Below, piece after piece: positions 1 through 10,958 of a stretch of DNA of 64,000 bases. The position numbers and the translations under genes are program-made. The DNA is from Hypoxylon rubiginosum (taxonomy: Eukaryota; Ascomycota; Sordariomycetes; Xylariales; Hypoxylaceae). Within the stretch, counting starts at the first letter, position 1; every line of letters starts with the position of its first letter. Location: the NCBI GenBank assembly GCA_902806565.1, contig CADCXA010000066.1, positions 620,001 through 684,000 of the forward strand, in the 5' to 3' direction. Below the pieces are notes generated by a model, which had not been told where the DNA came from, did no database searches, and saw only the letters and a program-made list of their open reading frames with translations.

Positions 1-297
1 GCCGTTTGCCCTGCCCCTCTCTCTAAATCGATTTGGTCTCCCTGGAGATTTTCGGCGCACAAAAACTTTTCGTTCTCGTTTCTCTCGTTTCTCCATCTCA
101 ACTCTTGGTCGCGTCCGTCTCCCAATCATCAACGCTACACTTTTCGGCACCACCGAGTGAGATCTCTACCACGTCAAACAAAGATCCCTCTTGTCATCTT
201 CAAACGACTTGACTAATAACCTAGTCAGCGTGCCGATCGCATTCTTGACCACATTTTGTCCATCCGCTCTTTAGTTTACCCTTTCTGAATCACCACG
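1..297 (+). promoter_or_regulatory. Pyrimidine-rich upstream region/leader of the 298 gene
   Basis: The stretch before the first gene is strongly C/T-rich, with several TTTCTC and CTCTCT runs between about 15 and 130. This is typical of filamentous-fungal promoters and transcription start regions. No TATA box is obvious. The assignment is inferred from composition and position only. Confidence 0.4.
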
Positions 298-822
298 ATG
301 GCGCCTATGGCTGATAACGATGATGGTCACTACGATGCCGGTGCTCCCCTCGATGGGGGTGCTAGCCCTGCCGTCTTGGCTGGTAGCGACAAGCACTTTT
401 CGCCCACCGGCCTGGAGATCGGCATCATCACTGCTGTCGTCGTGGTAGTCTTCTTTAGTTTGGTTGGACTGTTCGTCTGGCGATCGCGCAAGAACCGAGC
501 CGCTCGCATGGCTGACGCCGGCTCTCCCAATGCCACGTCGATTCCCATCGACGAGCATCTCTTCCATCCTGTGGAATCCCAGGACAGCCGCGACAGTCGC
601 GAGCCCGTGCCCCCGCCCAAGTTCGAACAGGCACACGGTCCGCAAGCACAGCCTGTGACCCCTTCTCCTTACCCCACTCGCAGTCGCCGTGGTGGAAAGC
701 GTGATTCTGGTATGTATTATTTCTTTTTTTTTTTCATCTGTAATTCCTGAGAAGCTATCGACAGTTACTGACCATGTTCCCAATACACAGTCGAAGAGCA
801 CGAGATAGCGGCTCGCTTCTAA
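298..822 (+). CDS. Small single-pass membrane protein, function unknown
   Basis: Two exons (298-709 and 791-822) separated by an 81-nt intron that starts GTATGT and ends ACACAG. Splicing replaces the read-through tail after KRDS with VEEHEIAARF and gives 147 aa. Residues 1-40 are acidic and Ala/Gly-rich with no signal peptide. About residues 42-62 form one hydrophobic span (IGIITAVVVVVFFSLVGLFVW) that is followed at once by a basic RSRKNRAAR stretch. This suggests an N-out/C-in single-span protein with a Pro-rich cytosolic tail. I do not recognise the family. Short proteins of this shape are common and poorly characterised in ascomycetes. The start is the first ATG after the pyrimidine-rich leader. 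The gene structure is well supported; the function is not. Confidence 0.75.
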
Positions 823-3363
823 GCGCTTAGTCACGCAAGAACCAACCACCTGACCGCCTGTTGACAACGTTGACAACTCACTCGCCCAACTTCCGACAAT
901 TTCAAGATTCCATCGTTATGCCACTCACGGACAACATTGTTACCGATGCGGATAACCGGATAACCTGAGGTGGATGATGTTGGAAGCAAATGGTCACAGG
1001 TCTAGTCGTTCGACTACAGGAGTTTGACAGTTTATGCATTGTCCTTGTTTTCATTTCTTCTTGCCGGCAGGGCTTCATATGGAAATGACTGAAGAAAGCA
1101 CTTTTCAATTTTCTTTTCGATGGTTGTAATGAGTGGAACTCTACGCATCTGTGTTGGAGGAGGCAAAACGATTTGGTAGGGGTTCTTTCTTGTCCCTTGT
1201 ACCATCAGCTAATGATACCATGATCACTCCAGCACTGCCATAAGCTTGTGCTCGGAACTAAGTTGATCAAGATTCTCTCATCTTCTCAATAGACCAAAGC
1301 TGTCAATTTCCAAACCTCTATACTTCACCCTCAACTAAATGTGACTGGTAATTGATTAGATCCAAGCAAACAGCCATCTTGTCCGATGCAAGACCAGCAC
1401 GACATTGCCTGTGCCATCCCCTTTCATGCATCTCTATCTTGAAACCAGGCGGTATTATTTCCATCAAGCCTAGAATGTTTCTTCTCATGGCCGGCTTCTT
1501 TTAGAATAATCATTTGCCTGATTGTATCTACTAGTATGTACTGCCTTTGGTACTCTACCTGCTTCCTCTAAAATAAACACATCGTACAGATCAGTCGAGT
1601 TTCCTAACCTGAGAACGGCACCCTTCCCTGTTCTACGGTCAGACCGTCTCGTCAAGTATGGCACGGTGAGCCTGTCCTCGTAAATTGCTTCCTTCTAAAC
1701 AGAACTAACCTCTCTCCTTAGTTCTATACCAGACCAGACAGAAGGCCTTAGCGCTCCCCTCATACAACGAAGATTACACCTGATCCGTCCACCGTAACGA
1801 TAGATACGCAATCCTTATCCCATCGCTCGTATATCTATTCAACTCTTTCCATGTCCACCCTCGGGTGGCTTTTCTTGAATAACGAACTTGGATAATCCCA
1901 AGCCTTGGCACGAGTCTTCCGCCGGTCCCTAGACAAGTCGAGCCCAGCCTCGTGTACCCGAAAGCTTGGTGGGATGTATATCGATTACATCTACAGAATA
2001 TTGGCCGGTAGCTCTGGCGGAAAGTGGACGGTGCCCAATAATAGTGACTACACGGGAGAAGATCCAGACACACGACGATCCACGATCAGGGGATGTTAGC
2101 GGTGGCTAAGACCCTGACATCGACTAGGCCTACATTTCGACCTAAAAAGGTATAGGGAGCCGGTTCGAAAGGATCTAAACGGTCTGTTGGAAAATGTCTA
2201 GGTTAGGTCCCCTTCTTTTAACGGCCAAGGAACCTTGAATAGACTATGGAAGACGTAGGGGGAAGATGGACCACGTCGGGTATTTGGGCTACCACAATCG
2301 GCGGCGGACAGCGACCAAGGACTGCAATTATTCGTGAATTTCCCGGATAAGAAACTGGCTCTGGACGATGGTTCCTAACTACGAATTTACGTGACAGCTC
2401 AAGAGAATGGGCTGATGTTTTTCAAGTATTTATAACCGTAGACGACTCCACGTTAAGGGTGTTTGCTTAGGTAACTATGCTTCGCTAAAGGAGTGTCGGT
2501 TGGAATCAAGGACCGACAATAGTCTTCAGGATTCAAAGACAGAACCTCCGGACCAGTATCCTGGGGAAGATAGGCGAGGCAAACATGCAAACAGCTGTTC
2601 GTACTCACATAGGCCGCAAGTTTCGTTAAATGGACACTAGCTAGCGCTAATCAGATGCCTCGACAAGCGGCGTGCTCGGTGAAAAGGCCCAACCAGTCCC
2701 CGAACACATAAAAAGGAATTAACTAAGATCCCGTTACGTCCGTATCATGGTTCTATATCTACTTGCAAGCGTTCTTTGATGACACTGTCCGGTCGTCGAC
2801 CCAGGATGGAGCACCCGGCATAAGTCATTATATCATGCTGCGAAAAGAAAGATTTATAGGAGGGCTTCTCCGCCGAGGAAGCCCTGCGTAGGCAATAAAG
2901 CATATTTCTTATAAGTCTCATATCGTAGCAATCATGAGGGACTGGCCAATAGATCAGAGTAAGTACCTAGGTAGGTTACACAGCTATTTTGTGCGGTTGA
3001 GATGAGAGCAGGATTCCCTCTAGACTTATTATAGATACATGTAAACCATGGATAACGTCAAAGAGGAAAGCAGTAACCATTGGTTGATTGGTAGTGATGA
3101 TGCACAATACACCGAATAAATAGACACAGGCGGCCCATCTTCCAAACTACCTTACCTGTCTGTCTACCCTCCCAACCTAACGTACCTAGATAGAGAATCC
3201 CCGAAACGCCAGAGATGCCGCGTAGTCCTGTAACCCTACCTACCTGTTCGTGACCAACCGCCATATGATAGAAAGGATCACCGTACAATTAGAGGTCAAG
3301 GGAAGATAGAATCAGGAGAAAAAAAAGGAAAACGAAGACACCAAGTCCAGACCCAGACCGGTT
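823..3363. other. Intergenic, no gene seen
   Basis: About 2.5 kb between the convergent ends of the small membrane-protein gene and atg29. Only short ORFs without recognisable content are present. The sequence is of mixed composition, with one exact TACCTAGGTA palindrome at 2964-2973. No tRNA, transposon ORF or long repeat was seen. Confidence 0.5.
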
Positions 3364-4977
3364 TCAGGGATTCGACTTGCCCGGGAGATATCTGCTACCC
3401 CTGAACGCGGCGCTGATAGTCCCCCTGAGACTACCGATGGTGCCGTCCTGCATCTTGCTGGCCAGCGCCTCTTCGAGGGCCGACTGCGTCACGGATGCGT
3501 CTGTTCCTCGTTAGCAAAACCGCTCTACCCACTTTTAAACCAGGTAGGTAGTAAAACAGAGAGGGGGAAAAGTTGAAAAGACAAAAGTATCCATACCGTC
3601 GAGATCGCTGAAACTGCTTCCCATGCTCGGCGTCCCGTCGCTGTCGCGCGAGTACACCACCCCCTTGCCCTTAGGGCCGCCGCCCGGGCTGCGCCTCGCG
3701 AGCTCCATGGTCCGGCGGGGCGACAGCGGGCCGGCGCCACTACCGCCAGGCCGGCTCTGGTCGGACGAGACGCTCTTCAGCGGCGTCGTGGCCGAGCTCG
3801 CAGACGAGTCCGAGGTCTGAGATTGGTGGATGCGGTGGTGATGGTGGTGGTGGTGGTCCCTGCCGGATGACCCCTTGAGGCCGTGCCGCCTGCTCGAGTA
3901 ATCCCGCGGGTTGCCGCGCAGCGTCGCGCTGAGGTCGTGCTGCCCGCCCGAGCCGTCCGGCTTGTAGGGCAGGAAGGCGGGCTCGGTGTCCTCGTCGTCG
4001 GCGAAGGACGAGGCGGCGTCGTTGCCCTGGAAGCGCGGCGGGCGGCGGATGATGCGGGACTGCGCCGGGCTCGAGGACGACGAAGAGGAGGCCTCTTCCG
4101 AGTCGCTCGACTCGGCCGGGCTCGGCGACGGCGGGTCAGGGTCCTCCTGGTCGTCGACGGAGGTGGCGATGGGAAGCGACGACAGGCGTCGACGCTGTGT
4201 GTCTGCCACGCCTGGTTTCATCGGGGCCTTGCTGCTGCCGCCTAGGTTGCGCGTCGTGTATACGGCCGTGTTGGACGAGGAGGTGCGCGTCGCGGTCGGC
4301 CGTGGGGTGCTCCTCATCGGGGTGCCCGGTACGCTGCCGTCGTTCCTTGGCAGCGGCGAGTCCTTCCGAATGGATAACGATGAGGGTGCTCGAGCCGGTC
4401 TGTCGCCGGATCCGGTGCGCCGCATGGGTTCCGCCCCAAACGGACCTTCGGGGCCCGGCTGAGGCGAAGGCGCCGACGAGCCTTTGGCGGCTGCGGCGGC
4501 CTTGCGCATCTGGGCTCGGACTTGGGACGCATGGCGCTCCGTGAGCCAGGCAACCTGCTGGAGCAGGAAGTCTACAGTAACCTCAAATTTGAAGGCGCTG
4601 GTATATCTGAGTTGGCGAGGGTTTGATATATCAAGGGGATCGGGATGAGCACCTACATGTCATTCCCTAGCGTTTATTAGTTCAGCTATTACGCGAGTAG
4701 TGGTCTATTGCGCTGATGACCGTTTTCTTAACTTACAGTCTATCTCTGTCTTAGAAAGACGGGATACGATGCTCCATAGAGCTTCATCTTTACTGGAATC
4801 CCAGTTTGCCTTACAACCTGTCAGTTCTTACGCTCTACGCAGTAGGTGGAATGATGGAACACGATAGATAGAAGCAATTAACAATTAACATACAGCGGGA
4901 GGATCGACGAACTCGCCCCTCGGAAATGGAAGTCGGACAAAGACCGTATAGGTCGGTTCTGGCTGTAACGAGGCCAT
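3364..4977 (-). CDS. atg29: Autophagy-related protein Atg29
   Basis: Atg29 works with Atg17 and Atg31 in the scaffold that organises the phagophore assembly site in fungi. Five exons on the minus strand: 4977-4894, 4809-4737, 4666-4657 (10 nt), 4597-3597 and 3500-3364. All junctions are GT-AG and in phase, giving 434 aa. The Atg29 N-terminal domain is clear: YTVFVRLPFPRGEFVDPP, NWDSSKDEALWSIVSRL, then VTVDFLLQQVAWLTERHASQ. The 10-nt exon is needed to join IDW to NDIAFKFEV at the spacing usual for the family. The middle is long, disordered and Ser/Pro-rich, with an acidic-serine tract and a His-rich run of about seven. The last exon restores the conserved C-terminal block TQSALEEALASKMQDGTIGS and ends RYLPGKSNP. 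The gene is divergent from the membrane-protein gene after 6048. Identification is from remembered family motifs plus the intact splice structure. Confidence 0.95.
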
Positions 4978-6047
4978 CTGTATCAAGTCATATCTAATTA
5001 ACGTCTATTCCCGTACGAGATCTGCAGCCTTACGGGCGATGCTTGTTGATGATAGGAAGAAAGAGAATGTCTTGGAAGAGAGCATGGGACGGGGGGATCG
5101 ACGTGAGTTATCGAGTTATCGGACCTAGGAGCTTTTATCGATAACGTAGGGCGCTGCATGTCTTATCCGGTCCGTTTCGTTCCGGCTGCTTTAGCGGCTG
5201 CAGTTCCAAGGTTCCCATTCATTTGGTCCTAACCTTAAAAATATTCGGTACACTCTGACACTTTAGCACTTTAGGTAGGGCCTACGGGGGCTTGGGGGTC
5301 ACCTGTCACTGAATATGCAGCTAAAGTTTAGTGTCTCTCCACCCGGACTTGCACCAAACCCCCCCCCTTCGTCCCCCTCCACCATCTCTCATTACTCCCA
5401 CAATACATCGTTATATCTGCCCCGGTATCAACTTGCCAAGAAGTAATGTGTAGCTTATCCTCGTACAATCGTTGCGGGATGGAGTTATGTTTTACAATGA
5501 GAGGGTGTAATCATCTCCCTTGTTGGTAAGACGACGAGAGCTCGTGATCTTACATGCAACACCTCATTGGTCGATCTACTCAGATCCTTCACATGTCCCG
5601 GCTGCTTATGGCTGTTATGGTTGCTTCGGCGACGAGCTAGCCTACTGATCCGCGAGGGGTCAGCCAGAGCCTTGCCGTCTATTGCAACCCTCTGGGAAAG
5701 CTATGATGCATATCAAAAGGGGAATGGCTACTCTATTTAATCCCCCGAACGAACCTGCTCATTGGAGCTCTCGATCTCTTGTAATCCTCGGCCTCACGTA
5801 GCCTGGTGCGGTTCCTTTACCTGATCGAACTCCCTTTTTAGCTCGTCCCCGTACCCGCAGCGAAGTGCCTTGAGGCTTTGAGGCTCTCAGTGTGGCAGGC
5901 TACCTATTTACTTACCTAGGTAGAAATGGAGGTGGGCCGATTCCACTTCTAGGCTCTAGCCGAGCCGGCTCTCATTTTAAGGACAAGCGTATTAACTGCC
6001 TTACCTAGACACTCCTGAAGCGTGCCTCGTTCCCCCACTGGTCTCAG
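4978..6047. promoter_or_regulatory. Divergent intergenic region between atg29 and the 6048 gene
   Basis: About 1 kb lies between two genes transcribed away from each other, so it should contain both promoters. Seen: a C-rich tract near 5358-5370 and a TACCTAGGTA palindrome at 5913-5922. A short ATG-led frame at 5926 (ATGGAG followed by GTGGGC) could be the missing first exon of the right-hand gene. No TATA box stands out. Confidence 0.4.
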
Positions 6048-7148
6048 ACACCCATTCCGCACTTCACACTCTCAGCCTCGGGTCTAATCGCCCTCGCCGA
6101 CCTTGGCACTATCGCGAATCGCACGAGGCTCGTGGGAGGCTCGTCATGGCTCGACGCTCTACTCCTCGCGCCTGGCCTGCACTACCAGCAGGCCGCCGAC
6201 GCTGTCAACGGTAGCACCGAGTCGTATAGCGCCGTTGAGACGTACGAGGGCAAGAGCTCGACCTACAATATCACCAACACGGCCACGCAACAATATCTCA
6301 AACGCGTGGGCAAGGGCGACCAGAGGGTTACCGTGGACGTCGGCATGCTGCCGGATCGGAATTACTGGCCGCGGCGGCAGGGTGGTGGTGGCCAGCGTGC
6401 CACGATCTGGGGGGACCAGGGAGCCGATTTGGGTTGGGTCTCGCACGTTCTGTATCTCGCGAGCCCCGTGCTGACCATCGCCGCCGTCGTCTTCATGATC
6501 CTCCTGCAGGAGTGGTGGGGCGTCGCGTCCCTGCTGGCCCTCATGCTCTCTCGCGTCCTGAACATCTGGGTCATCAAGCAGCGCTCTAAGCCCCCGGAGC
6601 CGCTGCCGCCCAAACCCGACGTCAGCAGCCTGCTGACGGAGTATCTAGTAGACCTCGGCCAAGGCCGGTCCGTATGCCTGCGAGGGGTGGCCGAGGACCT
6701 GCAGGCTATTACGACGACGTCGTGGCTGCAGGCCAAGACGCACCTCGACGGCTACCTCGAGGCGACGGCCAAGCTGATCGTGTACATGGTGGCCGCTTTT
6801 TCTGGCAACATGACGCAGGTCGGGTCTATTATTTTCATGGTCCTACTACTCATCACGGCAGGCCTCCTAGGTCTGAGCAACGGCCATGCCAAAACATTCC
6901 GCATGCACGGCCGCCTGGCCACGCCCACGGTCGACCACCTGCCGCCGCGCCACCGGTCCGGCTCCTCACTACCATACCCCGCAACCGAAACCGATACCGA
7001 CAGCAAGGGCGGCAGCGTATCGTGGCCGGCTACAACTACGCGGTCCTCGAGCGGGCTCACGGGTATGGACGACTTCGCGGAGAAGGGCCAGATCGGCGGC
7101 GCGCTCAGGGATCGCTTCCCATTTGATGACTCGATGGATTACAGGTGA
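6048..7148 (+). CDS. Multi-span membrane protein, 5' exon unresolved
   Basis: The reading frame is open from 6009 to the stop at 7146-7148 and has no in-frame ATG at its start, so at least one upstream exon is missing from this call. The CAG ending at 6047 and the CAG at 6073-6075 are the best acceptor candidates. Translation from the former begins TPIPHFTLSASGLIALADL and keeps protein-like character. Two hydrophobic helices lie in WVSHVLYLASPVLTIAAVV and EWWGVASLLALMLSRVL, and two more in LIVYMVAAFSG and IIFMVLLLITAGLLGL. Between them is a Pro-rich loop after IKQRSKPPEP. The luminal/N-terminal part has candidate N-glycosylation sites (NGST, NITN). The C-terminal tail is Ser/Thr-rich and hydrophilic. 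It resembles conserved fungal membrane proteins of unknown function. A possible first exon ATGGAG at 5926 joined to 6048 is in frame but has a weak donor. Confidence 0.75.
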   Translation, partial: TPIPHFTLSASGLIALADLGTIANRTRLVGGSSWLDALLLAPGLHYQQAADAVNGSTESYSAVETYEGKSSTYNITNTATQQYLKRVGKGDQRVTVDVGMLPDRNYWPRRQGGGGQRATIWGDQGADLGWVSHVLYLASPVLTIAAVVFMILLQEWWGVASLLALMLSRVLNIWVIKQRSKPPEPLPPKPDVSSLLTEYLVDLGQGRSVCLRGVAEDLQAITTTSWLQAKTHLDGYLEATAKLIVYMVAAFSGNMTQVGSIIFMVLLLITAGLLGLSNGHAKTFRMHGRLATPTVDHLPPRHRSGSSLPYPATETDTDSKGGSVSWPATTTRSSSGLTGMDDFAEKGQIGGALRDRFPFDDSMDYR

Positions 7149-8903
7149 CGTGACAGGCTGACGGGCTGATAGGCGGGACGAGTCGGCGTGGCGGTAGGTA
7201 ATACTAGGGAAGCATCGTCTTGTTGTTAGAGATACGGTCGGGTTTTCGTCATGGCGTTGGATGTAGCACTGTATTTTGAAAAACGTTATTGGATATTGTA
7301 TTCTACAAAGTAGTACTTTACTACGTAGTGGCGTACTACTCCCTACTCCGAGTCCAGGTACGATCTTAATAAGAGGTAGGTATCTACCAGGTACGGCACA
7401 GCCCAGGCCCAGGATGGGAGAACCCCCTACCTCGCATGCTATTACTGCCACGAAATAATTATTGCATCGAGGGTAGGGGAAAGCTCAGGGCGCGTGTAGC
7501 GCAGCGCACGGCTGGTTCCGGAACGTGTTTCAGGGGGCGGGCTCGGATTTCTTCAATTTATGTATAACGTCAACTTACAAAATGCGTACAGCAACAAAGT
7601 CTGTGATGCTGTGATGTATCATTGCTCATGTTTCTTACGCGTTTTAGCTGGCGCTATGATGAAGATTTCTTGCTTTTGGATTGGAGGTAGATATATTAGG
7701 GAGCGAACAGTGACAATTCAGTAACAATTCACAACCCCTGAATTGCGGTTTTCGCCGAGGCGAACTATCGTATTTTAATTTATAACAAACTCCGAATATA
7801 CCCCCAAGATCTCAGCCAGGATATACAACCGGTATGGTACTACCTACCGAGTAGCATTGTAGGTGTATATAATTTCGATTGCTTATCATGTATTATGTAT
7901 GGTAACGCTGCCCAGGTGTTTTATTCTAACCGAGACAGATGCGTTGGATTCGATTTCGTTGAGTCAAGTTGTCTAGACCGGCCTAATTGCATTCATTCAT
8001 TCCTTGTCGTGCCCTGGCATGCTCCCATGGCAGCACTTCAAAAGAGAGACGACGCGCTGGCACGTGGTAAGCACATGTATAAGTGCTATTGCACAAGCAA
8101 AAAAAAAAAAAAAAAAAAAAATCAATGTAGGTAACTAAATTCGCCAATTCGAATCTAGTTGCTAGGGATGGGATATGCATAATAAAACAGAGGGTATGTG
8201 TGGAAAGAGTCCATATTCGCCCAACTCCTTGGTTATCACCTTTTGCCATAGCCCGCCCCTAGGTACGCCGGCGCCTTGAATGAAAGGTATCTATAAGAAA
8301 ATCTCTATGAGTATCCCTTCTTCCTTCCCTCCCCTCCTTAAACCCACGTCCCTTGATGCGTGGTGGGCATGTCGCATAATGATGCCTTTCCATAATGCCA
8401 TCCCATGCGTGCGTACCCGCCCTTGTTATGAAGATTGTCCTTCTTTTTTCTGGGGTTTCTCCGTTTTCTGCGACAATAATTGAACCGGTGCCCAAAACCG
8501 AGGTCTCTCCCTTTTTGCTACCCTTCCGGCCCCAAAGATGGTAGGTAGCATAGACCCTAGCGGAAAAGAGAATTATAAATGTAATTTTAAGGGAGATAGC
8601 GGACTTCGTCAGGTATAGAAGGCGTGGCGCCTTGTACAGCGCTCTAAAGATCGTGTGGAATATTATAAATAGTGAGTAGTAGGATGGAGTAGTGAAAGGC
8701 CTTCGTGGATCTGATGTTCTCCCATTGGATGTGATTTGAATAAAAATAAACAAGTCGCTGGTGTTGGATGGCCGCGTTACCCTCAATCTGATTCATAACC
8801 ATCGGGGTTTTTCTCATAGCGACATTCCCTTCGCATTAGTAGTGGTATGAAGGCATAGTGTCGAATCTTGTGTCGTAGTCGTAATAACATCCCGTCAATC
8901 CCA
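7149..8903. other. Intergenic with a 23-nt poly(A) run
   Basis: Convergent spacer between the membrane-protein gene (+) and the 8904 gene (-). It is AT-richer than its neighbours and contains a homopolymer of 23 A at 8099-8121. A 175-codon minus ORF at 8259-8786 has no recognisable features and looks random. No gene is supported here. Confidence 0.5.
8099..8121. repeat. Homopolymer A23
   Basis: An uninterrupted run of 23 A on the plus strand. No direct flanking duplication or upstream element body was recognised, so it is most simply a mononucleotide microsatellite. Confidence 0.9.
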
Positions 8904-10958
8904 TTACATGTATCTCTCCTCGGAAAGGCGTACGATTTCGCACAAGGCTCGCATGAAATCCGGGTCTTCCTCGCGTTTGAGCTTCCCACTGTCAATACCT
9001 GTGGCAGTGACGCCGTTACTCATCCTCAATGTAGCAACCAGTCTCGAGATGCACCTTGCCACGCCCAGTCGTAGATCCTTTAGAAGCTGGTCGTTATGAT
9101 CCGGCGGTGTCGGACGGCGGGCGCCGAAACCACCTGCGGACGTCATCGGTCGGATGCTCTCGTAGGACGGAGCAGATCTGGGTACCGCGAAGAACGATCG
9201 CTTGCTGCGGAGCGTATTGCAGCGCGATGAGGGGGGCTCAGGGATCGGCGCGTTCGGGTCGTCTTGCAGGCCCAGCAAGCTCGCCGCTTTCAACGGGATG
9301 CCGGTGCCGTCCGAGATGGAGGAGCGCATGTCGATAGAAGTCCGGAGGTCGAGGGAGAGGCCGAGACTGATATCCGAAGAGGCCGTCGAGGCCTTTGACG
9401 TCGGTCGCGAATGTGGGTTTACGAGTACTGATCGTGGACATAGGGACGTGATATAGTTGTATGCAACTAGGTGAGCGTAGAGGGCGTCGCACAGGTAGTC
9501 TGATCCCGCAGGGAACAAGTTCTGGATGGCGGTCCAATCCGGCTTCCTAGGCCACGACGGGCTATACTGCCTTTCCGAGAAGACGCTCCGCTGCGGGCTC
9601 GGTGGTGTTGGATTCGGCGATGACGGTTGCTTCCTTAATGGTAGCCACTTCCACTTCGACTGCTTTGATTGCTCCGAGTCCACAGATATAGGCAACTCGG
9701 AGTACAGGCTCGCAGGACTCGCAGTTTTATACCTGAGCTTTCTAGAGTGGCTACGTATAGTCTCGATCGAGAGGCTGGAGCATTGTAGCATCGTCTCCGG
9801 AAAGCATGCGATCGAGACCCTTAGCGTATCCACGACCTCCGGCGGAAGCGGCAAGGGTGTGTGTCCACCGCCGGCCCCGGTCCGAGCATAGTACGGGAAG
9901 TTGTCGACGCTGGACTCCAGCCAGGATTCGACGTCGACCCCAGGTGGAGCGATTTCCGGAAGCCGTGGGCCATCATTGCGTGAGAACCTCTCCGTCTCGT
10001 TTGCCTCGATATCGATTTCCGGAGGAGACCTCGTCCTTCTATCGCTATCATTTCTGTTTACCTCTTGCCTCGACGTTCGGCGTGAGACCGGAGGCGGCAT
10101 GTCGAGCTCTGGGGACGACGTGCCACCGTCGGGCTGTTTCGGTAAAGGTCTACTTGACGAAGTAGGTTGGGAGGGCGAGACGTTTATTAGAGGGAGAACG
10201 GGATAATTCTTGTACTGCAAAGAGGAGCGACGTTTGGGAAAGATGATGGGGCATGCTAAAGGTTTCTTCATGTGACTGTGTTGTTCCTCATTGCCTGAGG
10301 TTTTGATACTTGTGGGTGACATTGCGGAAGGGGTAGTCAGGTTGGGACGTGGAACAGCCGAGTTCAGAGACATGCTTCTTGATTCACCGAGGTCACCTCG
10401 AAGAGCCAAGAACTGCGTAGGTGCCGGAATGTTGATCATGCTGTTATACCTCCGGTCCGGAGATGCCGCTTCCTCGTCTAAATCCATCCAACTTTCACCG
10501 GCGAGCTTCTCTATCCGGAGTACTGGTTGAAGCTTTAGCTTAGTAGGCGGCTCCAATTTTTCTGAAATGACTGAAGTCGCTGCAGTGGCGACTGATGCGT
10601 CTCTCGTCCCAATTGATGGAGGTACCAGACCACCAGATGATTCGCTGCTCGCCGAATCTGAATCATTGGTGTTGGTCCGATGCAACTTGTGGCGTATCGT
10701 TAAGAACTGTGCTTGTTTCTCATGCACAATTTGTAGTGATTTAGCCCTCGACATGATGTCTTGGGGGTAGGATGAAGGGACGGCGGCCAACGAACTATCC
10801 TGCAGTGAAAACCGTCTTTTACTTCCATCGTCGGCCAATGCGGGAGTGGGTGGTCCAGCGGTTAATTGTCTTGACTTGAAAACTTTCTCCGACTTTTCCA
10901 AGTCCACCGCCAAAAACTCCGGCAAGTTGAAGCTCATGAGGGGTTCGAAGCTACCCAT
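8904..10958 (-). CDS. Large Ser/Pro-rich cytosolic protein, function unknown
   Basis: Single uninterrupted frame of 684 codons plus stop. The frame is open further upstream, but only from non-ATG codons. The first ATG (10958, MGSFEPLMSFNLPEFL) is taken as the start. There is no signal peptide and no convincing membrane span. The first 400 residues are mostly disordered, with Ser/Thr/Pro-rich tracts, RRxS-type basophilic phosphosite-like motifs and LPEIAPPGVDVESWLE. The last 150-200 residues look folded: PDWTAIQNLFPAGSDYLCDALYAHLVAYNYI and later LRLGVARCISRLVATLRMS, ending LCEIVRLSEERYM. I recognise it only as the type of hypothetical protein conserved among sordariomycetes. Coding is certain from length, codon pattern and local conservation-like segments. 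A regulatory or scaffold role would be speculation. Confidence 0.85.
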   Translation of the reverse strand: MGSFEPLMSFNLPEFLAVDLEKSEKVFKSRQLTAGPPTPALADDGSKRRFSLQDSSLAAVPSSYPQDIMSRAKSLQIVHEKQAQFLTIRHKLHRTNTNDSDSASSESSGGLVPPSIGTRDASVATAATSVISEKLEPPTKLKLQPVLRIEKLAGESWMDLDEEAASPDRRYNSMINIPAPTQFLALRGDLGESRSMSLNSAVPRPNLTTPSAMSPTSIKTSGNEEQHSHMKKPLACPIIFPKRRSSLQYKNYPVLPLINVSPSQPTSSSRPLPKQPDGGTSSPELDMPPPVSRRTSRQEVNRNDSDRRTRSPPEIDIEANETERFSRNDGPRLPEIAPPGVDVESWLESSVDNFPYYARTGAGGGHTPLPLPPEVVDTLRVSIACFPETMLQCSSLSIETIRSHSRKLRYKTASPASLYSELPISVDSEQSKQSKWKWLPLRKQPSSPNPTPPSPQRSVFSERQYSPSWPRKPDWTAIQNLFPAGSDYLCDALYAHLVAYNYITSLCPRSVLVNPHSRPTSKASTASSDISLGLSLDLRTSIDMRSSISDGTGIPLKAASLLGLQDDPNAPIPEPPSSRCNTLRSKRSFFAVPRSAPSYESIRPMTSAGGFGARRPTPPDHNDQLLKDLRLGVARCISRLVATLRMSNGVTATGIDSGKLKREEDPDFMRALCEIVRLSEERYM

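Noticed and set aside
8099..8121. Poly(A) as the tail of a retroposon
   Set aside because: No target-site duplication or upstream element sequence could be identified; a plain homopolymer is simpler.
8259..8786. 175-codon minus-strand ORF
   Set aside because: No recognisable motif, unusual composition, and starts inside the 3' flank of the 8904 gene; likely random.
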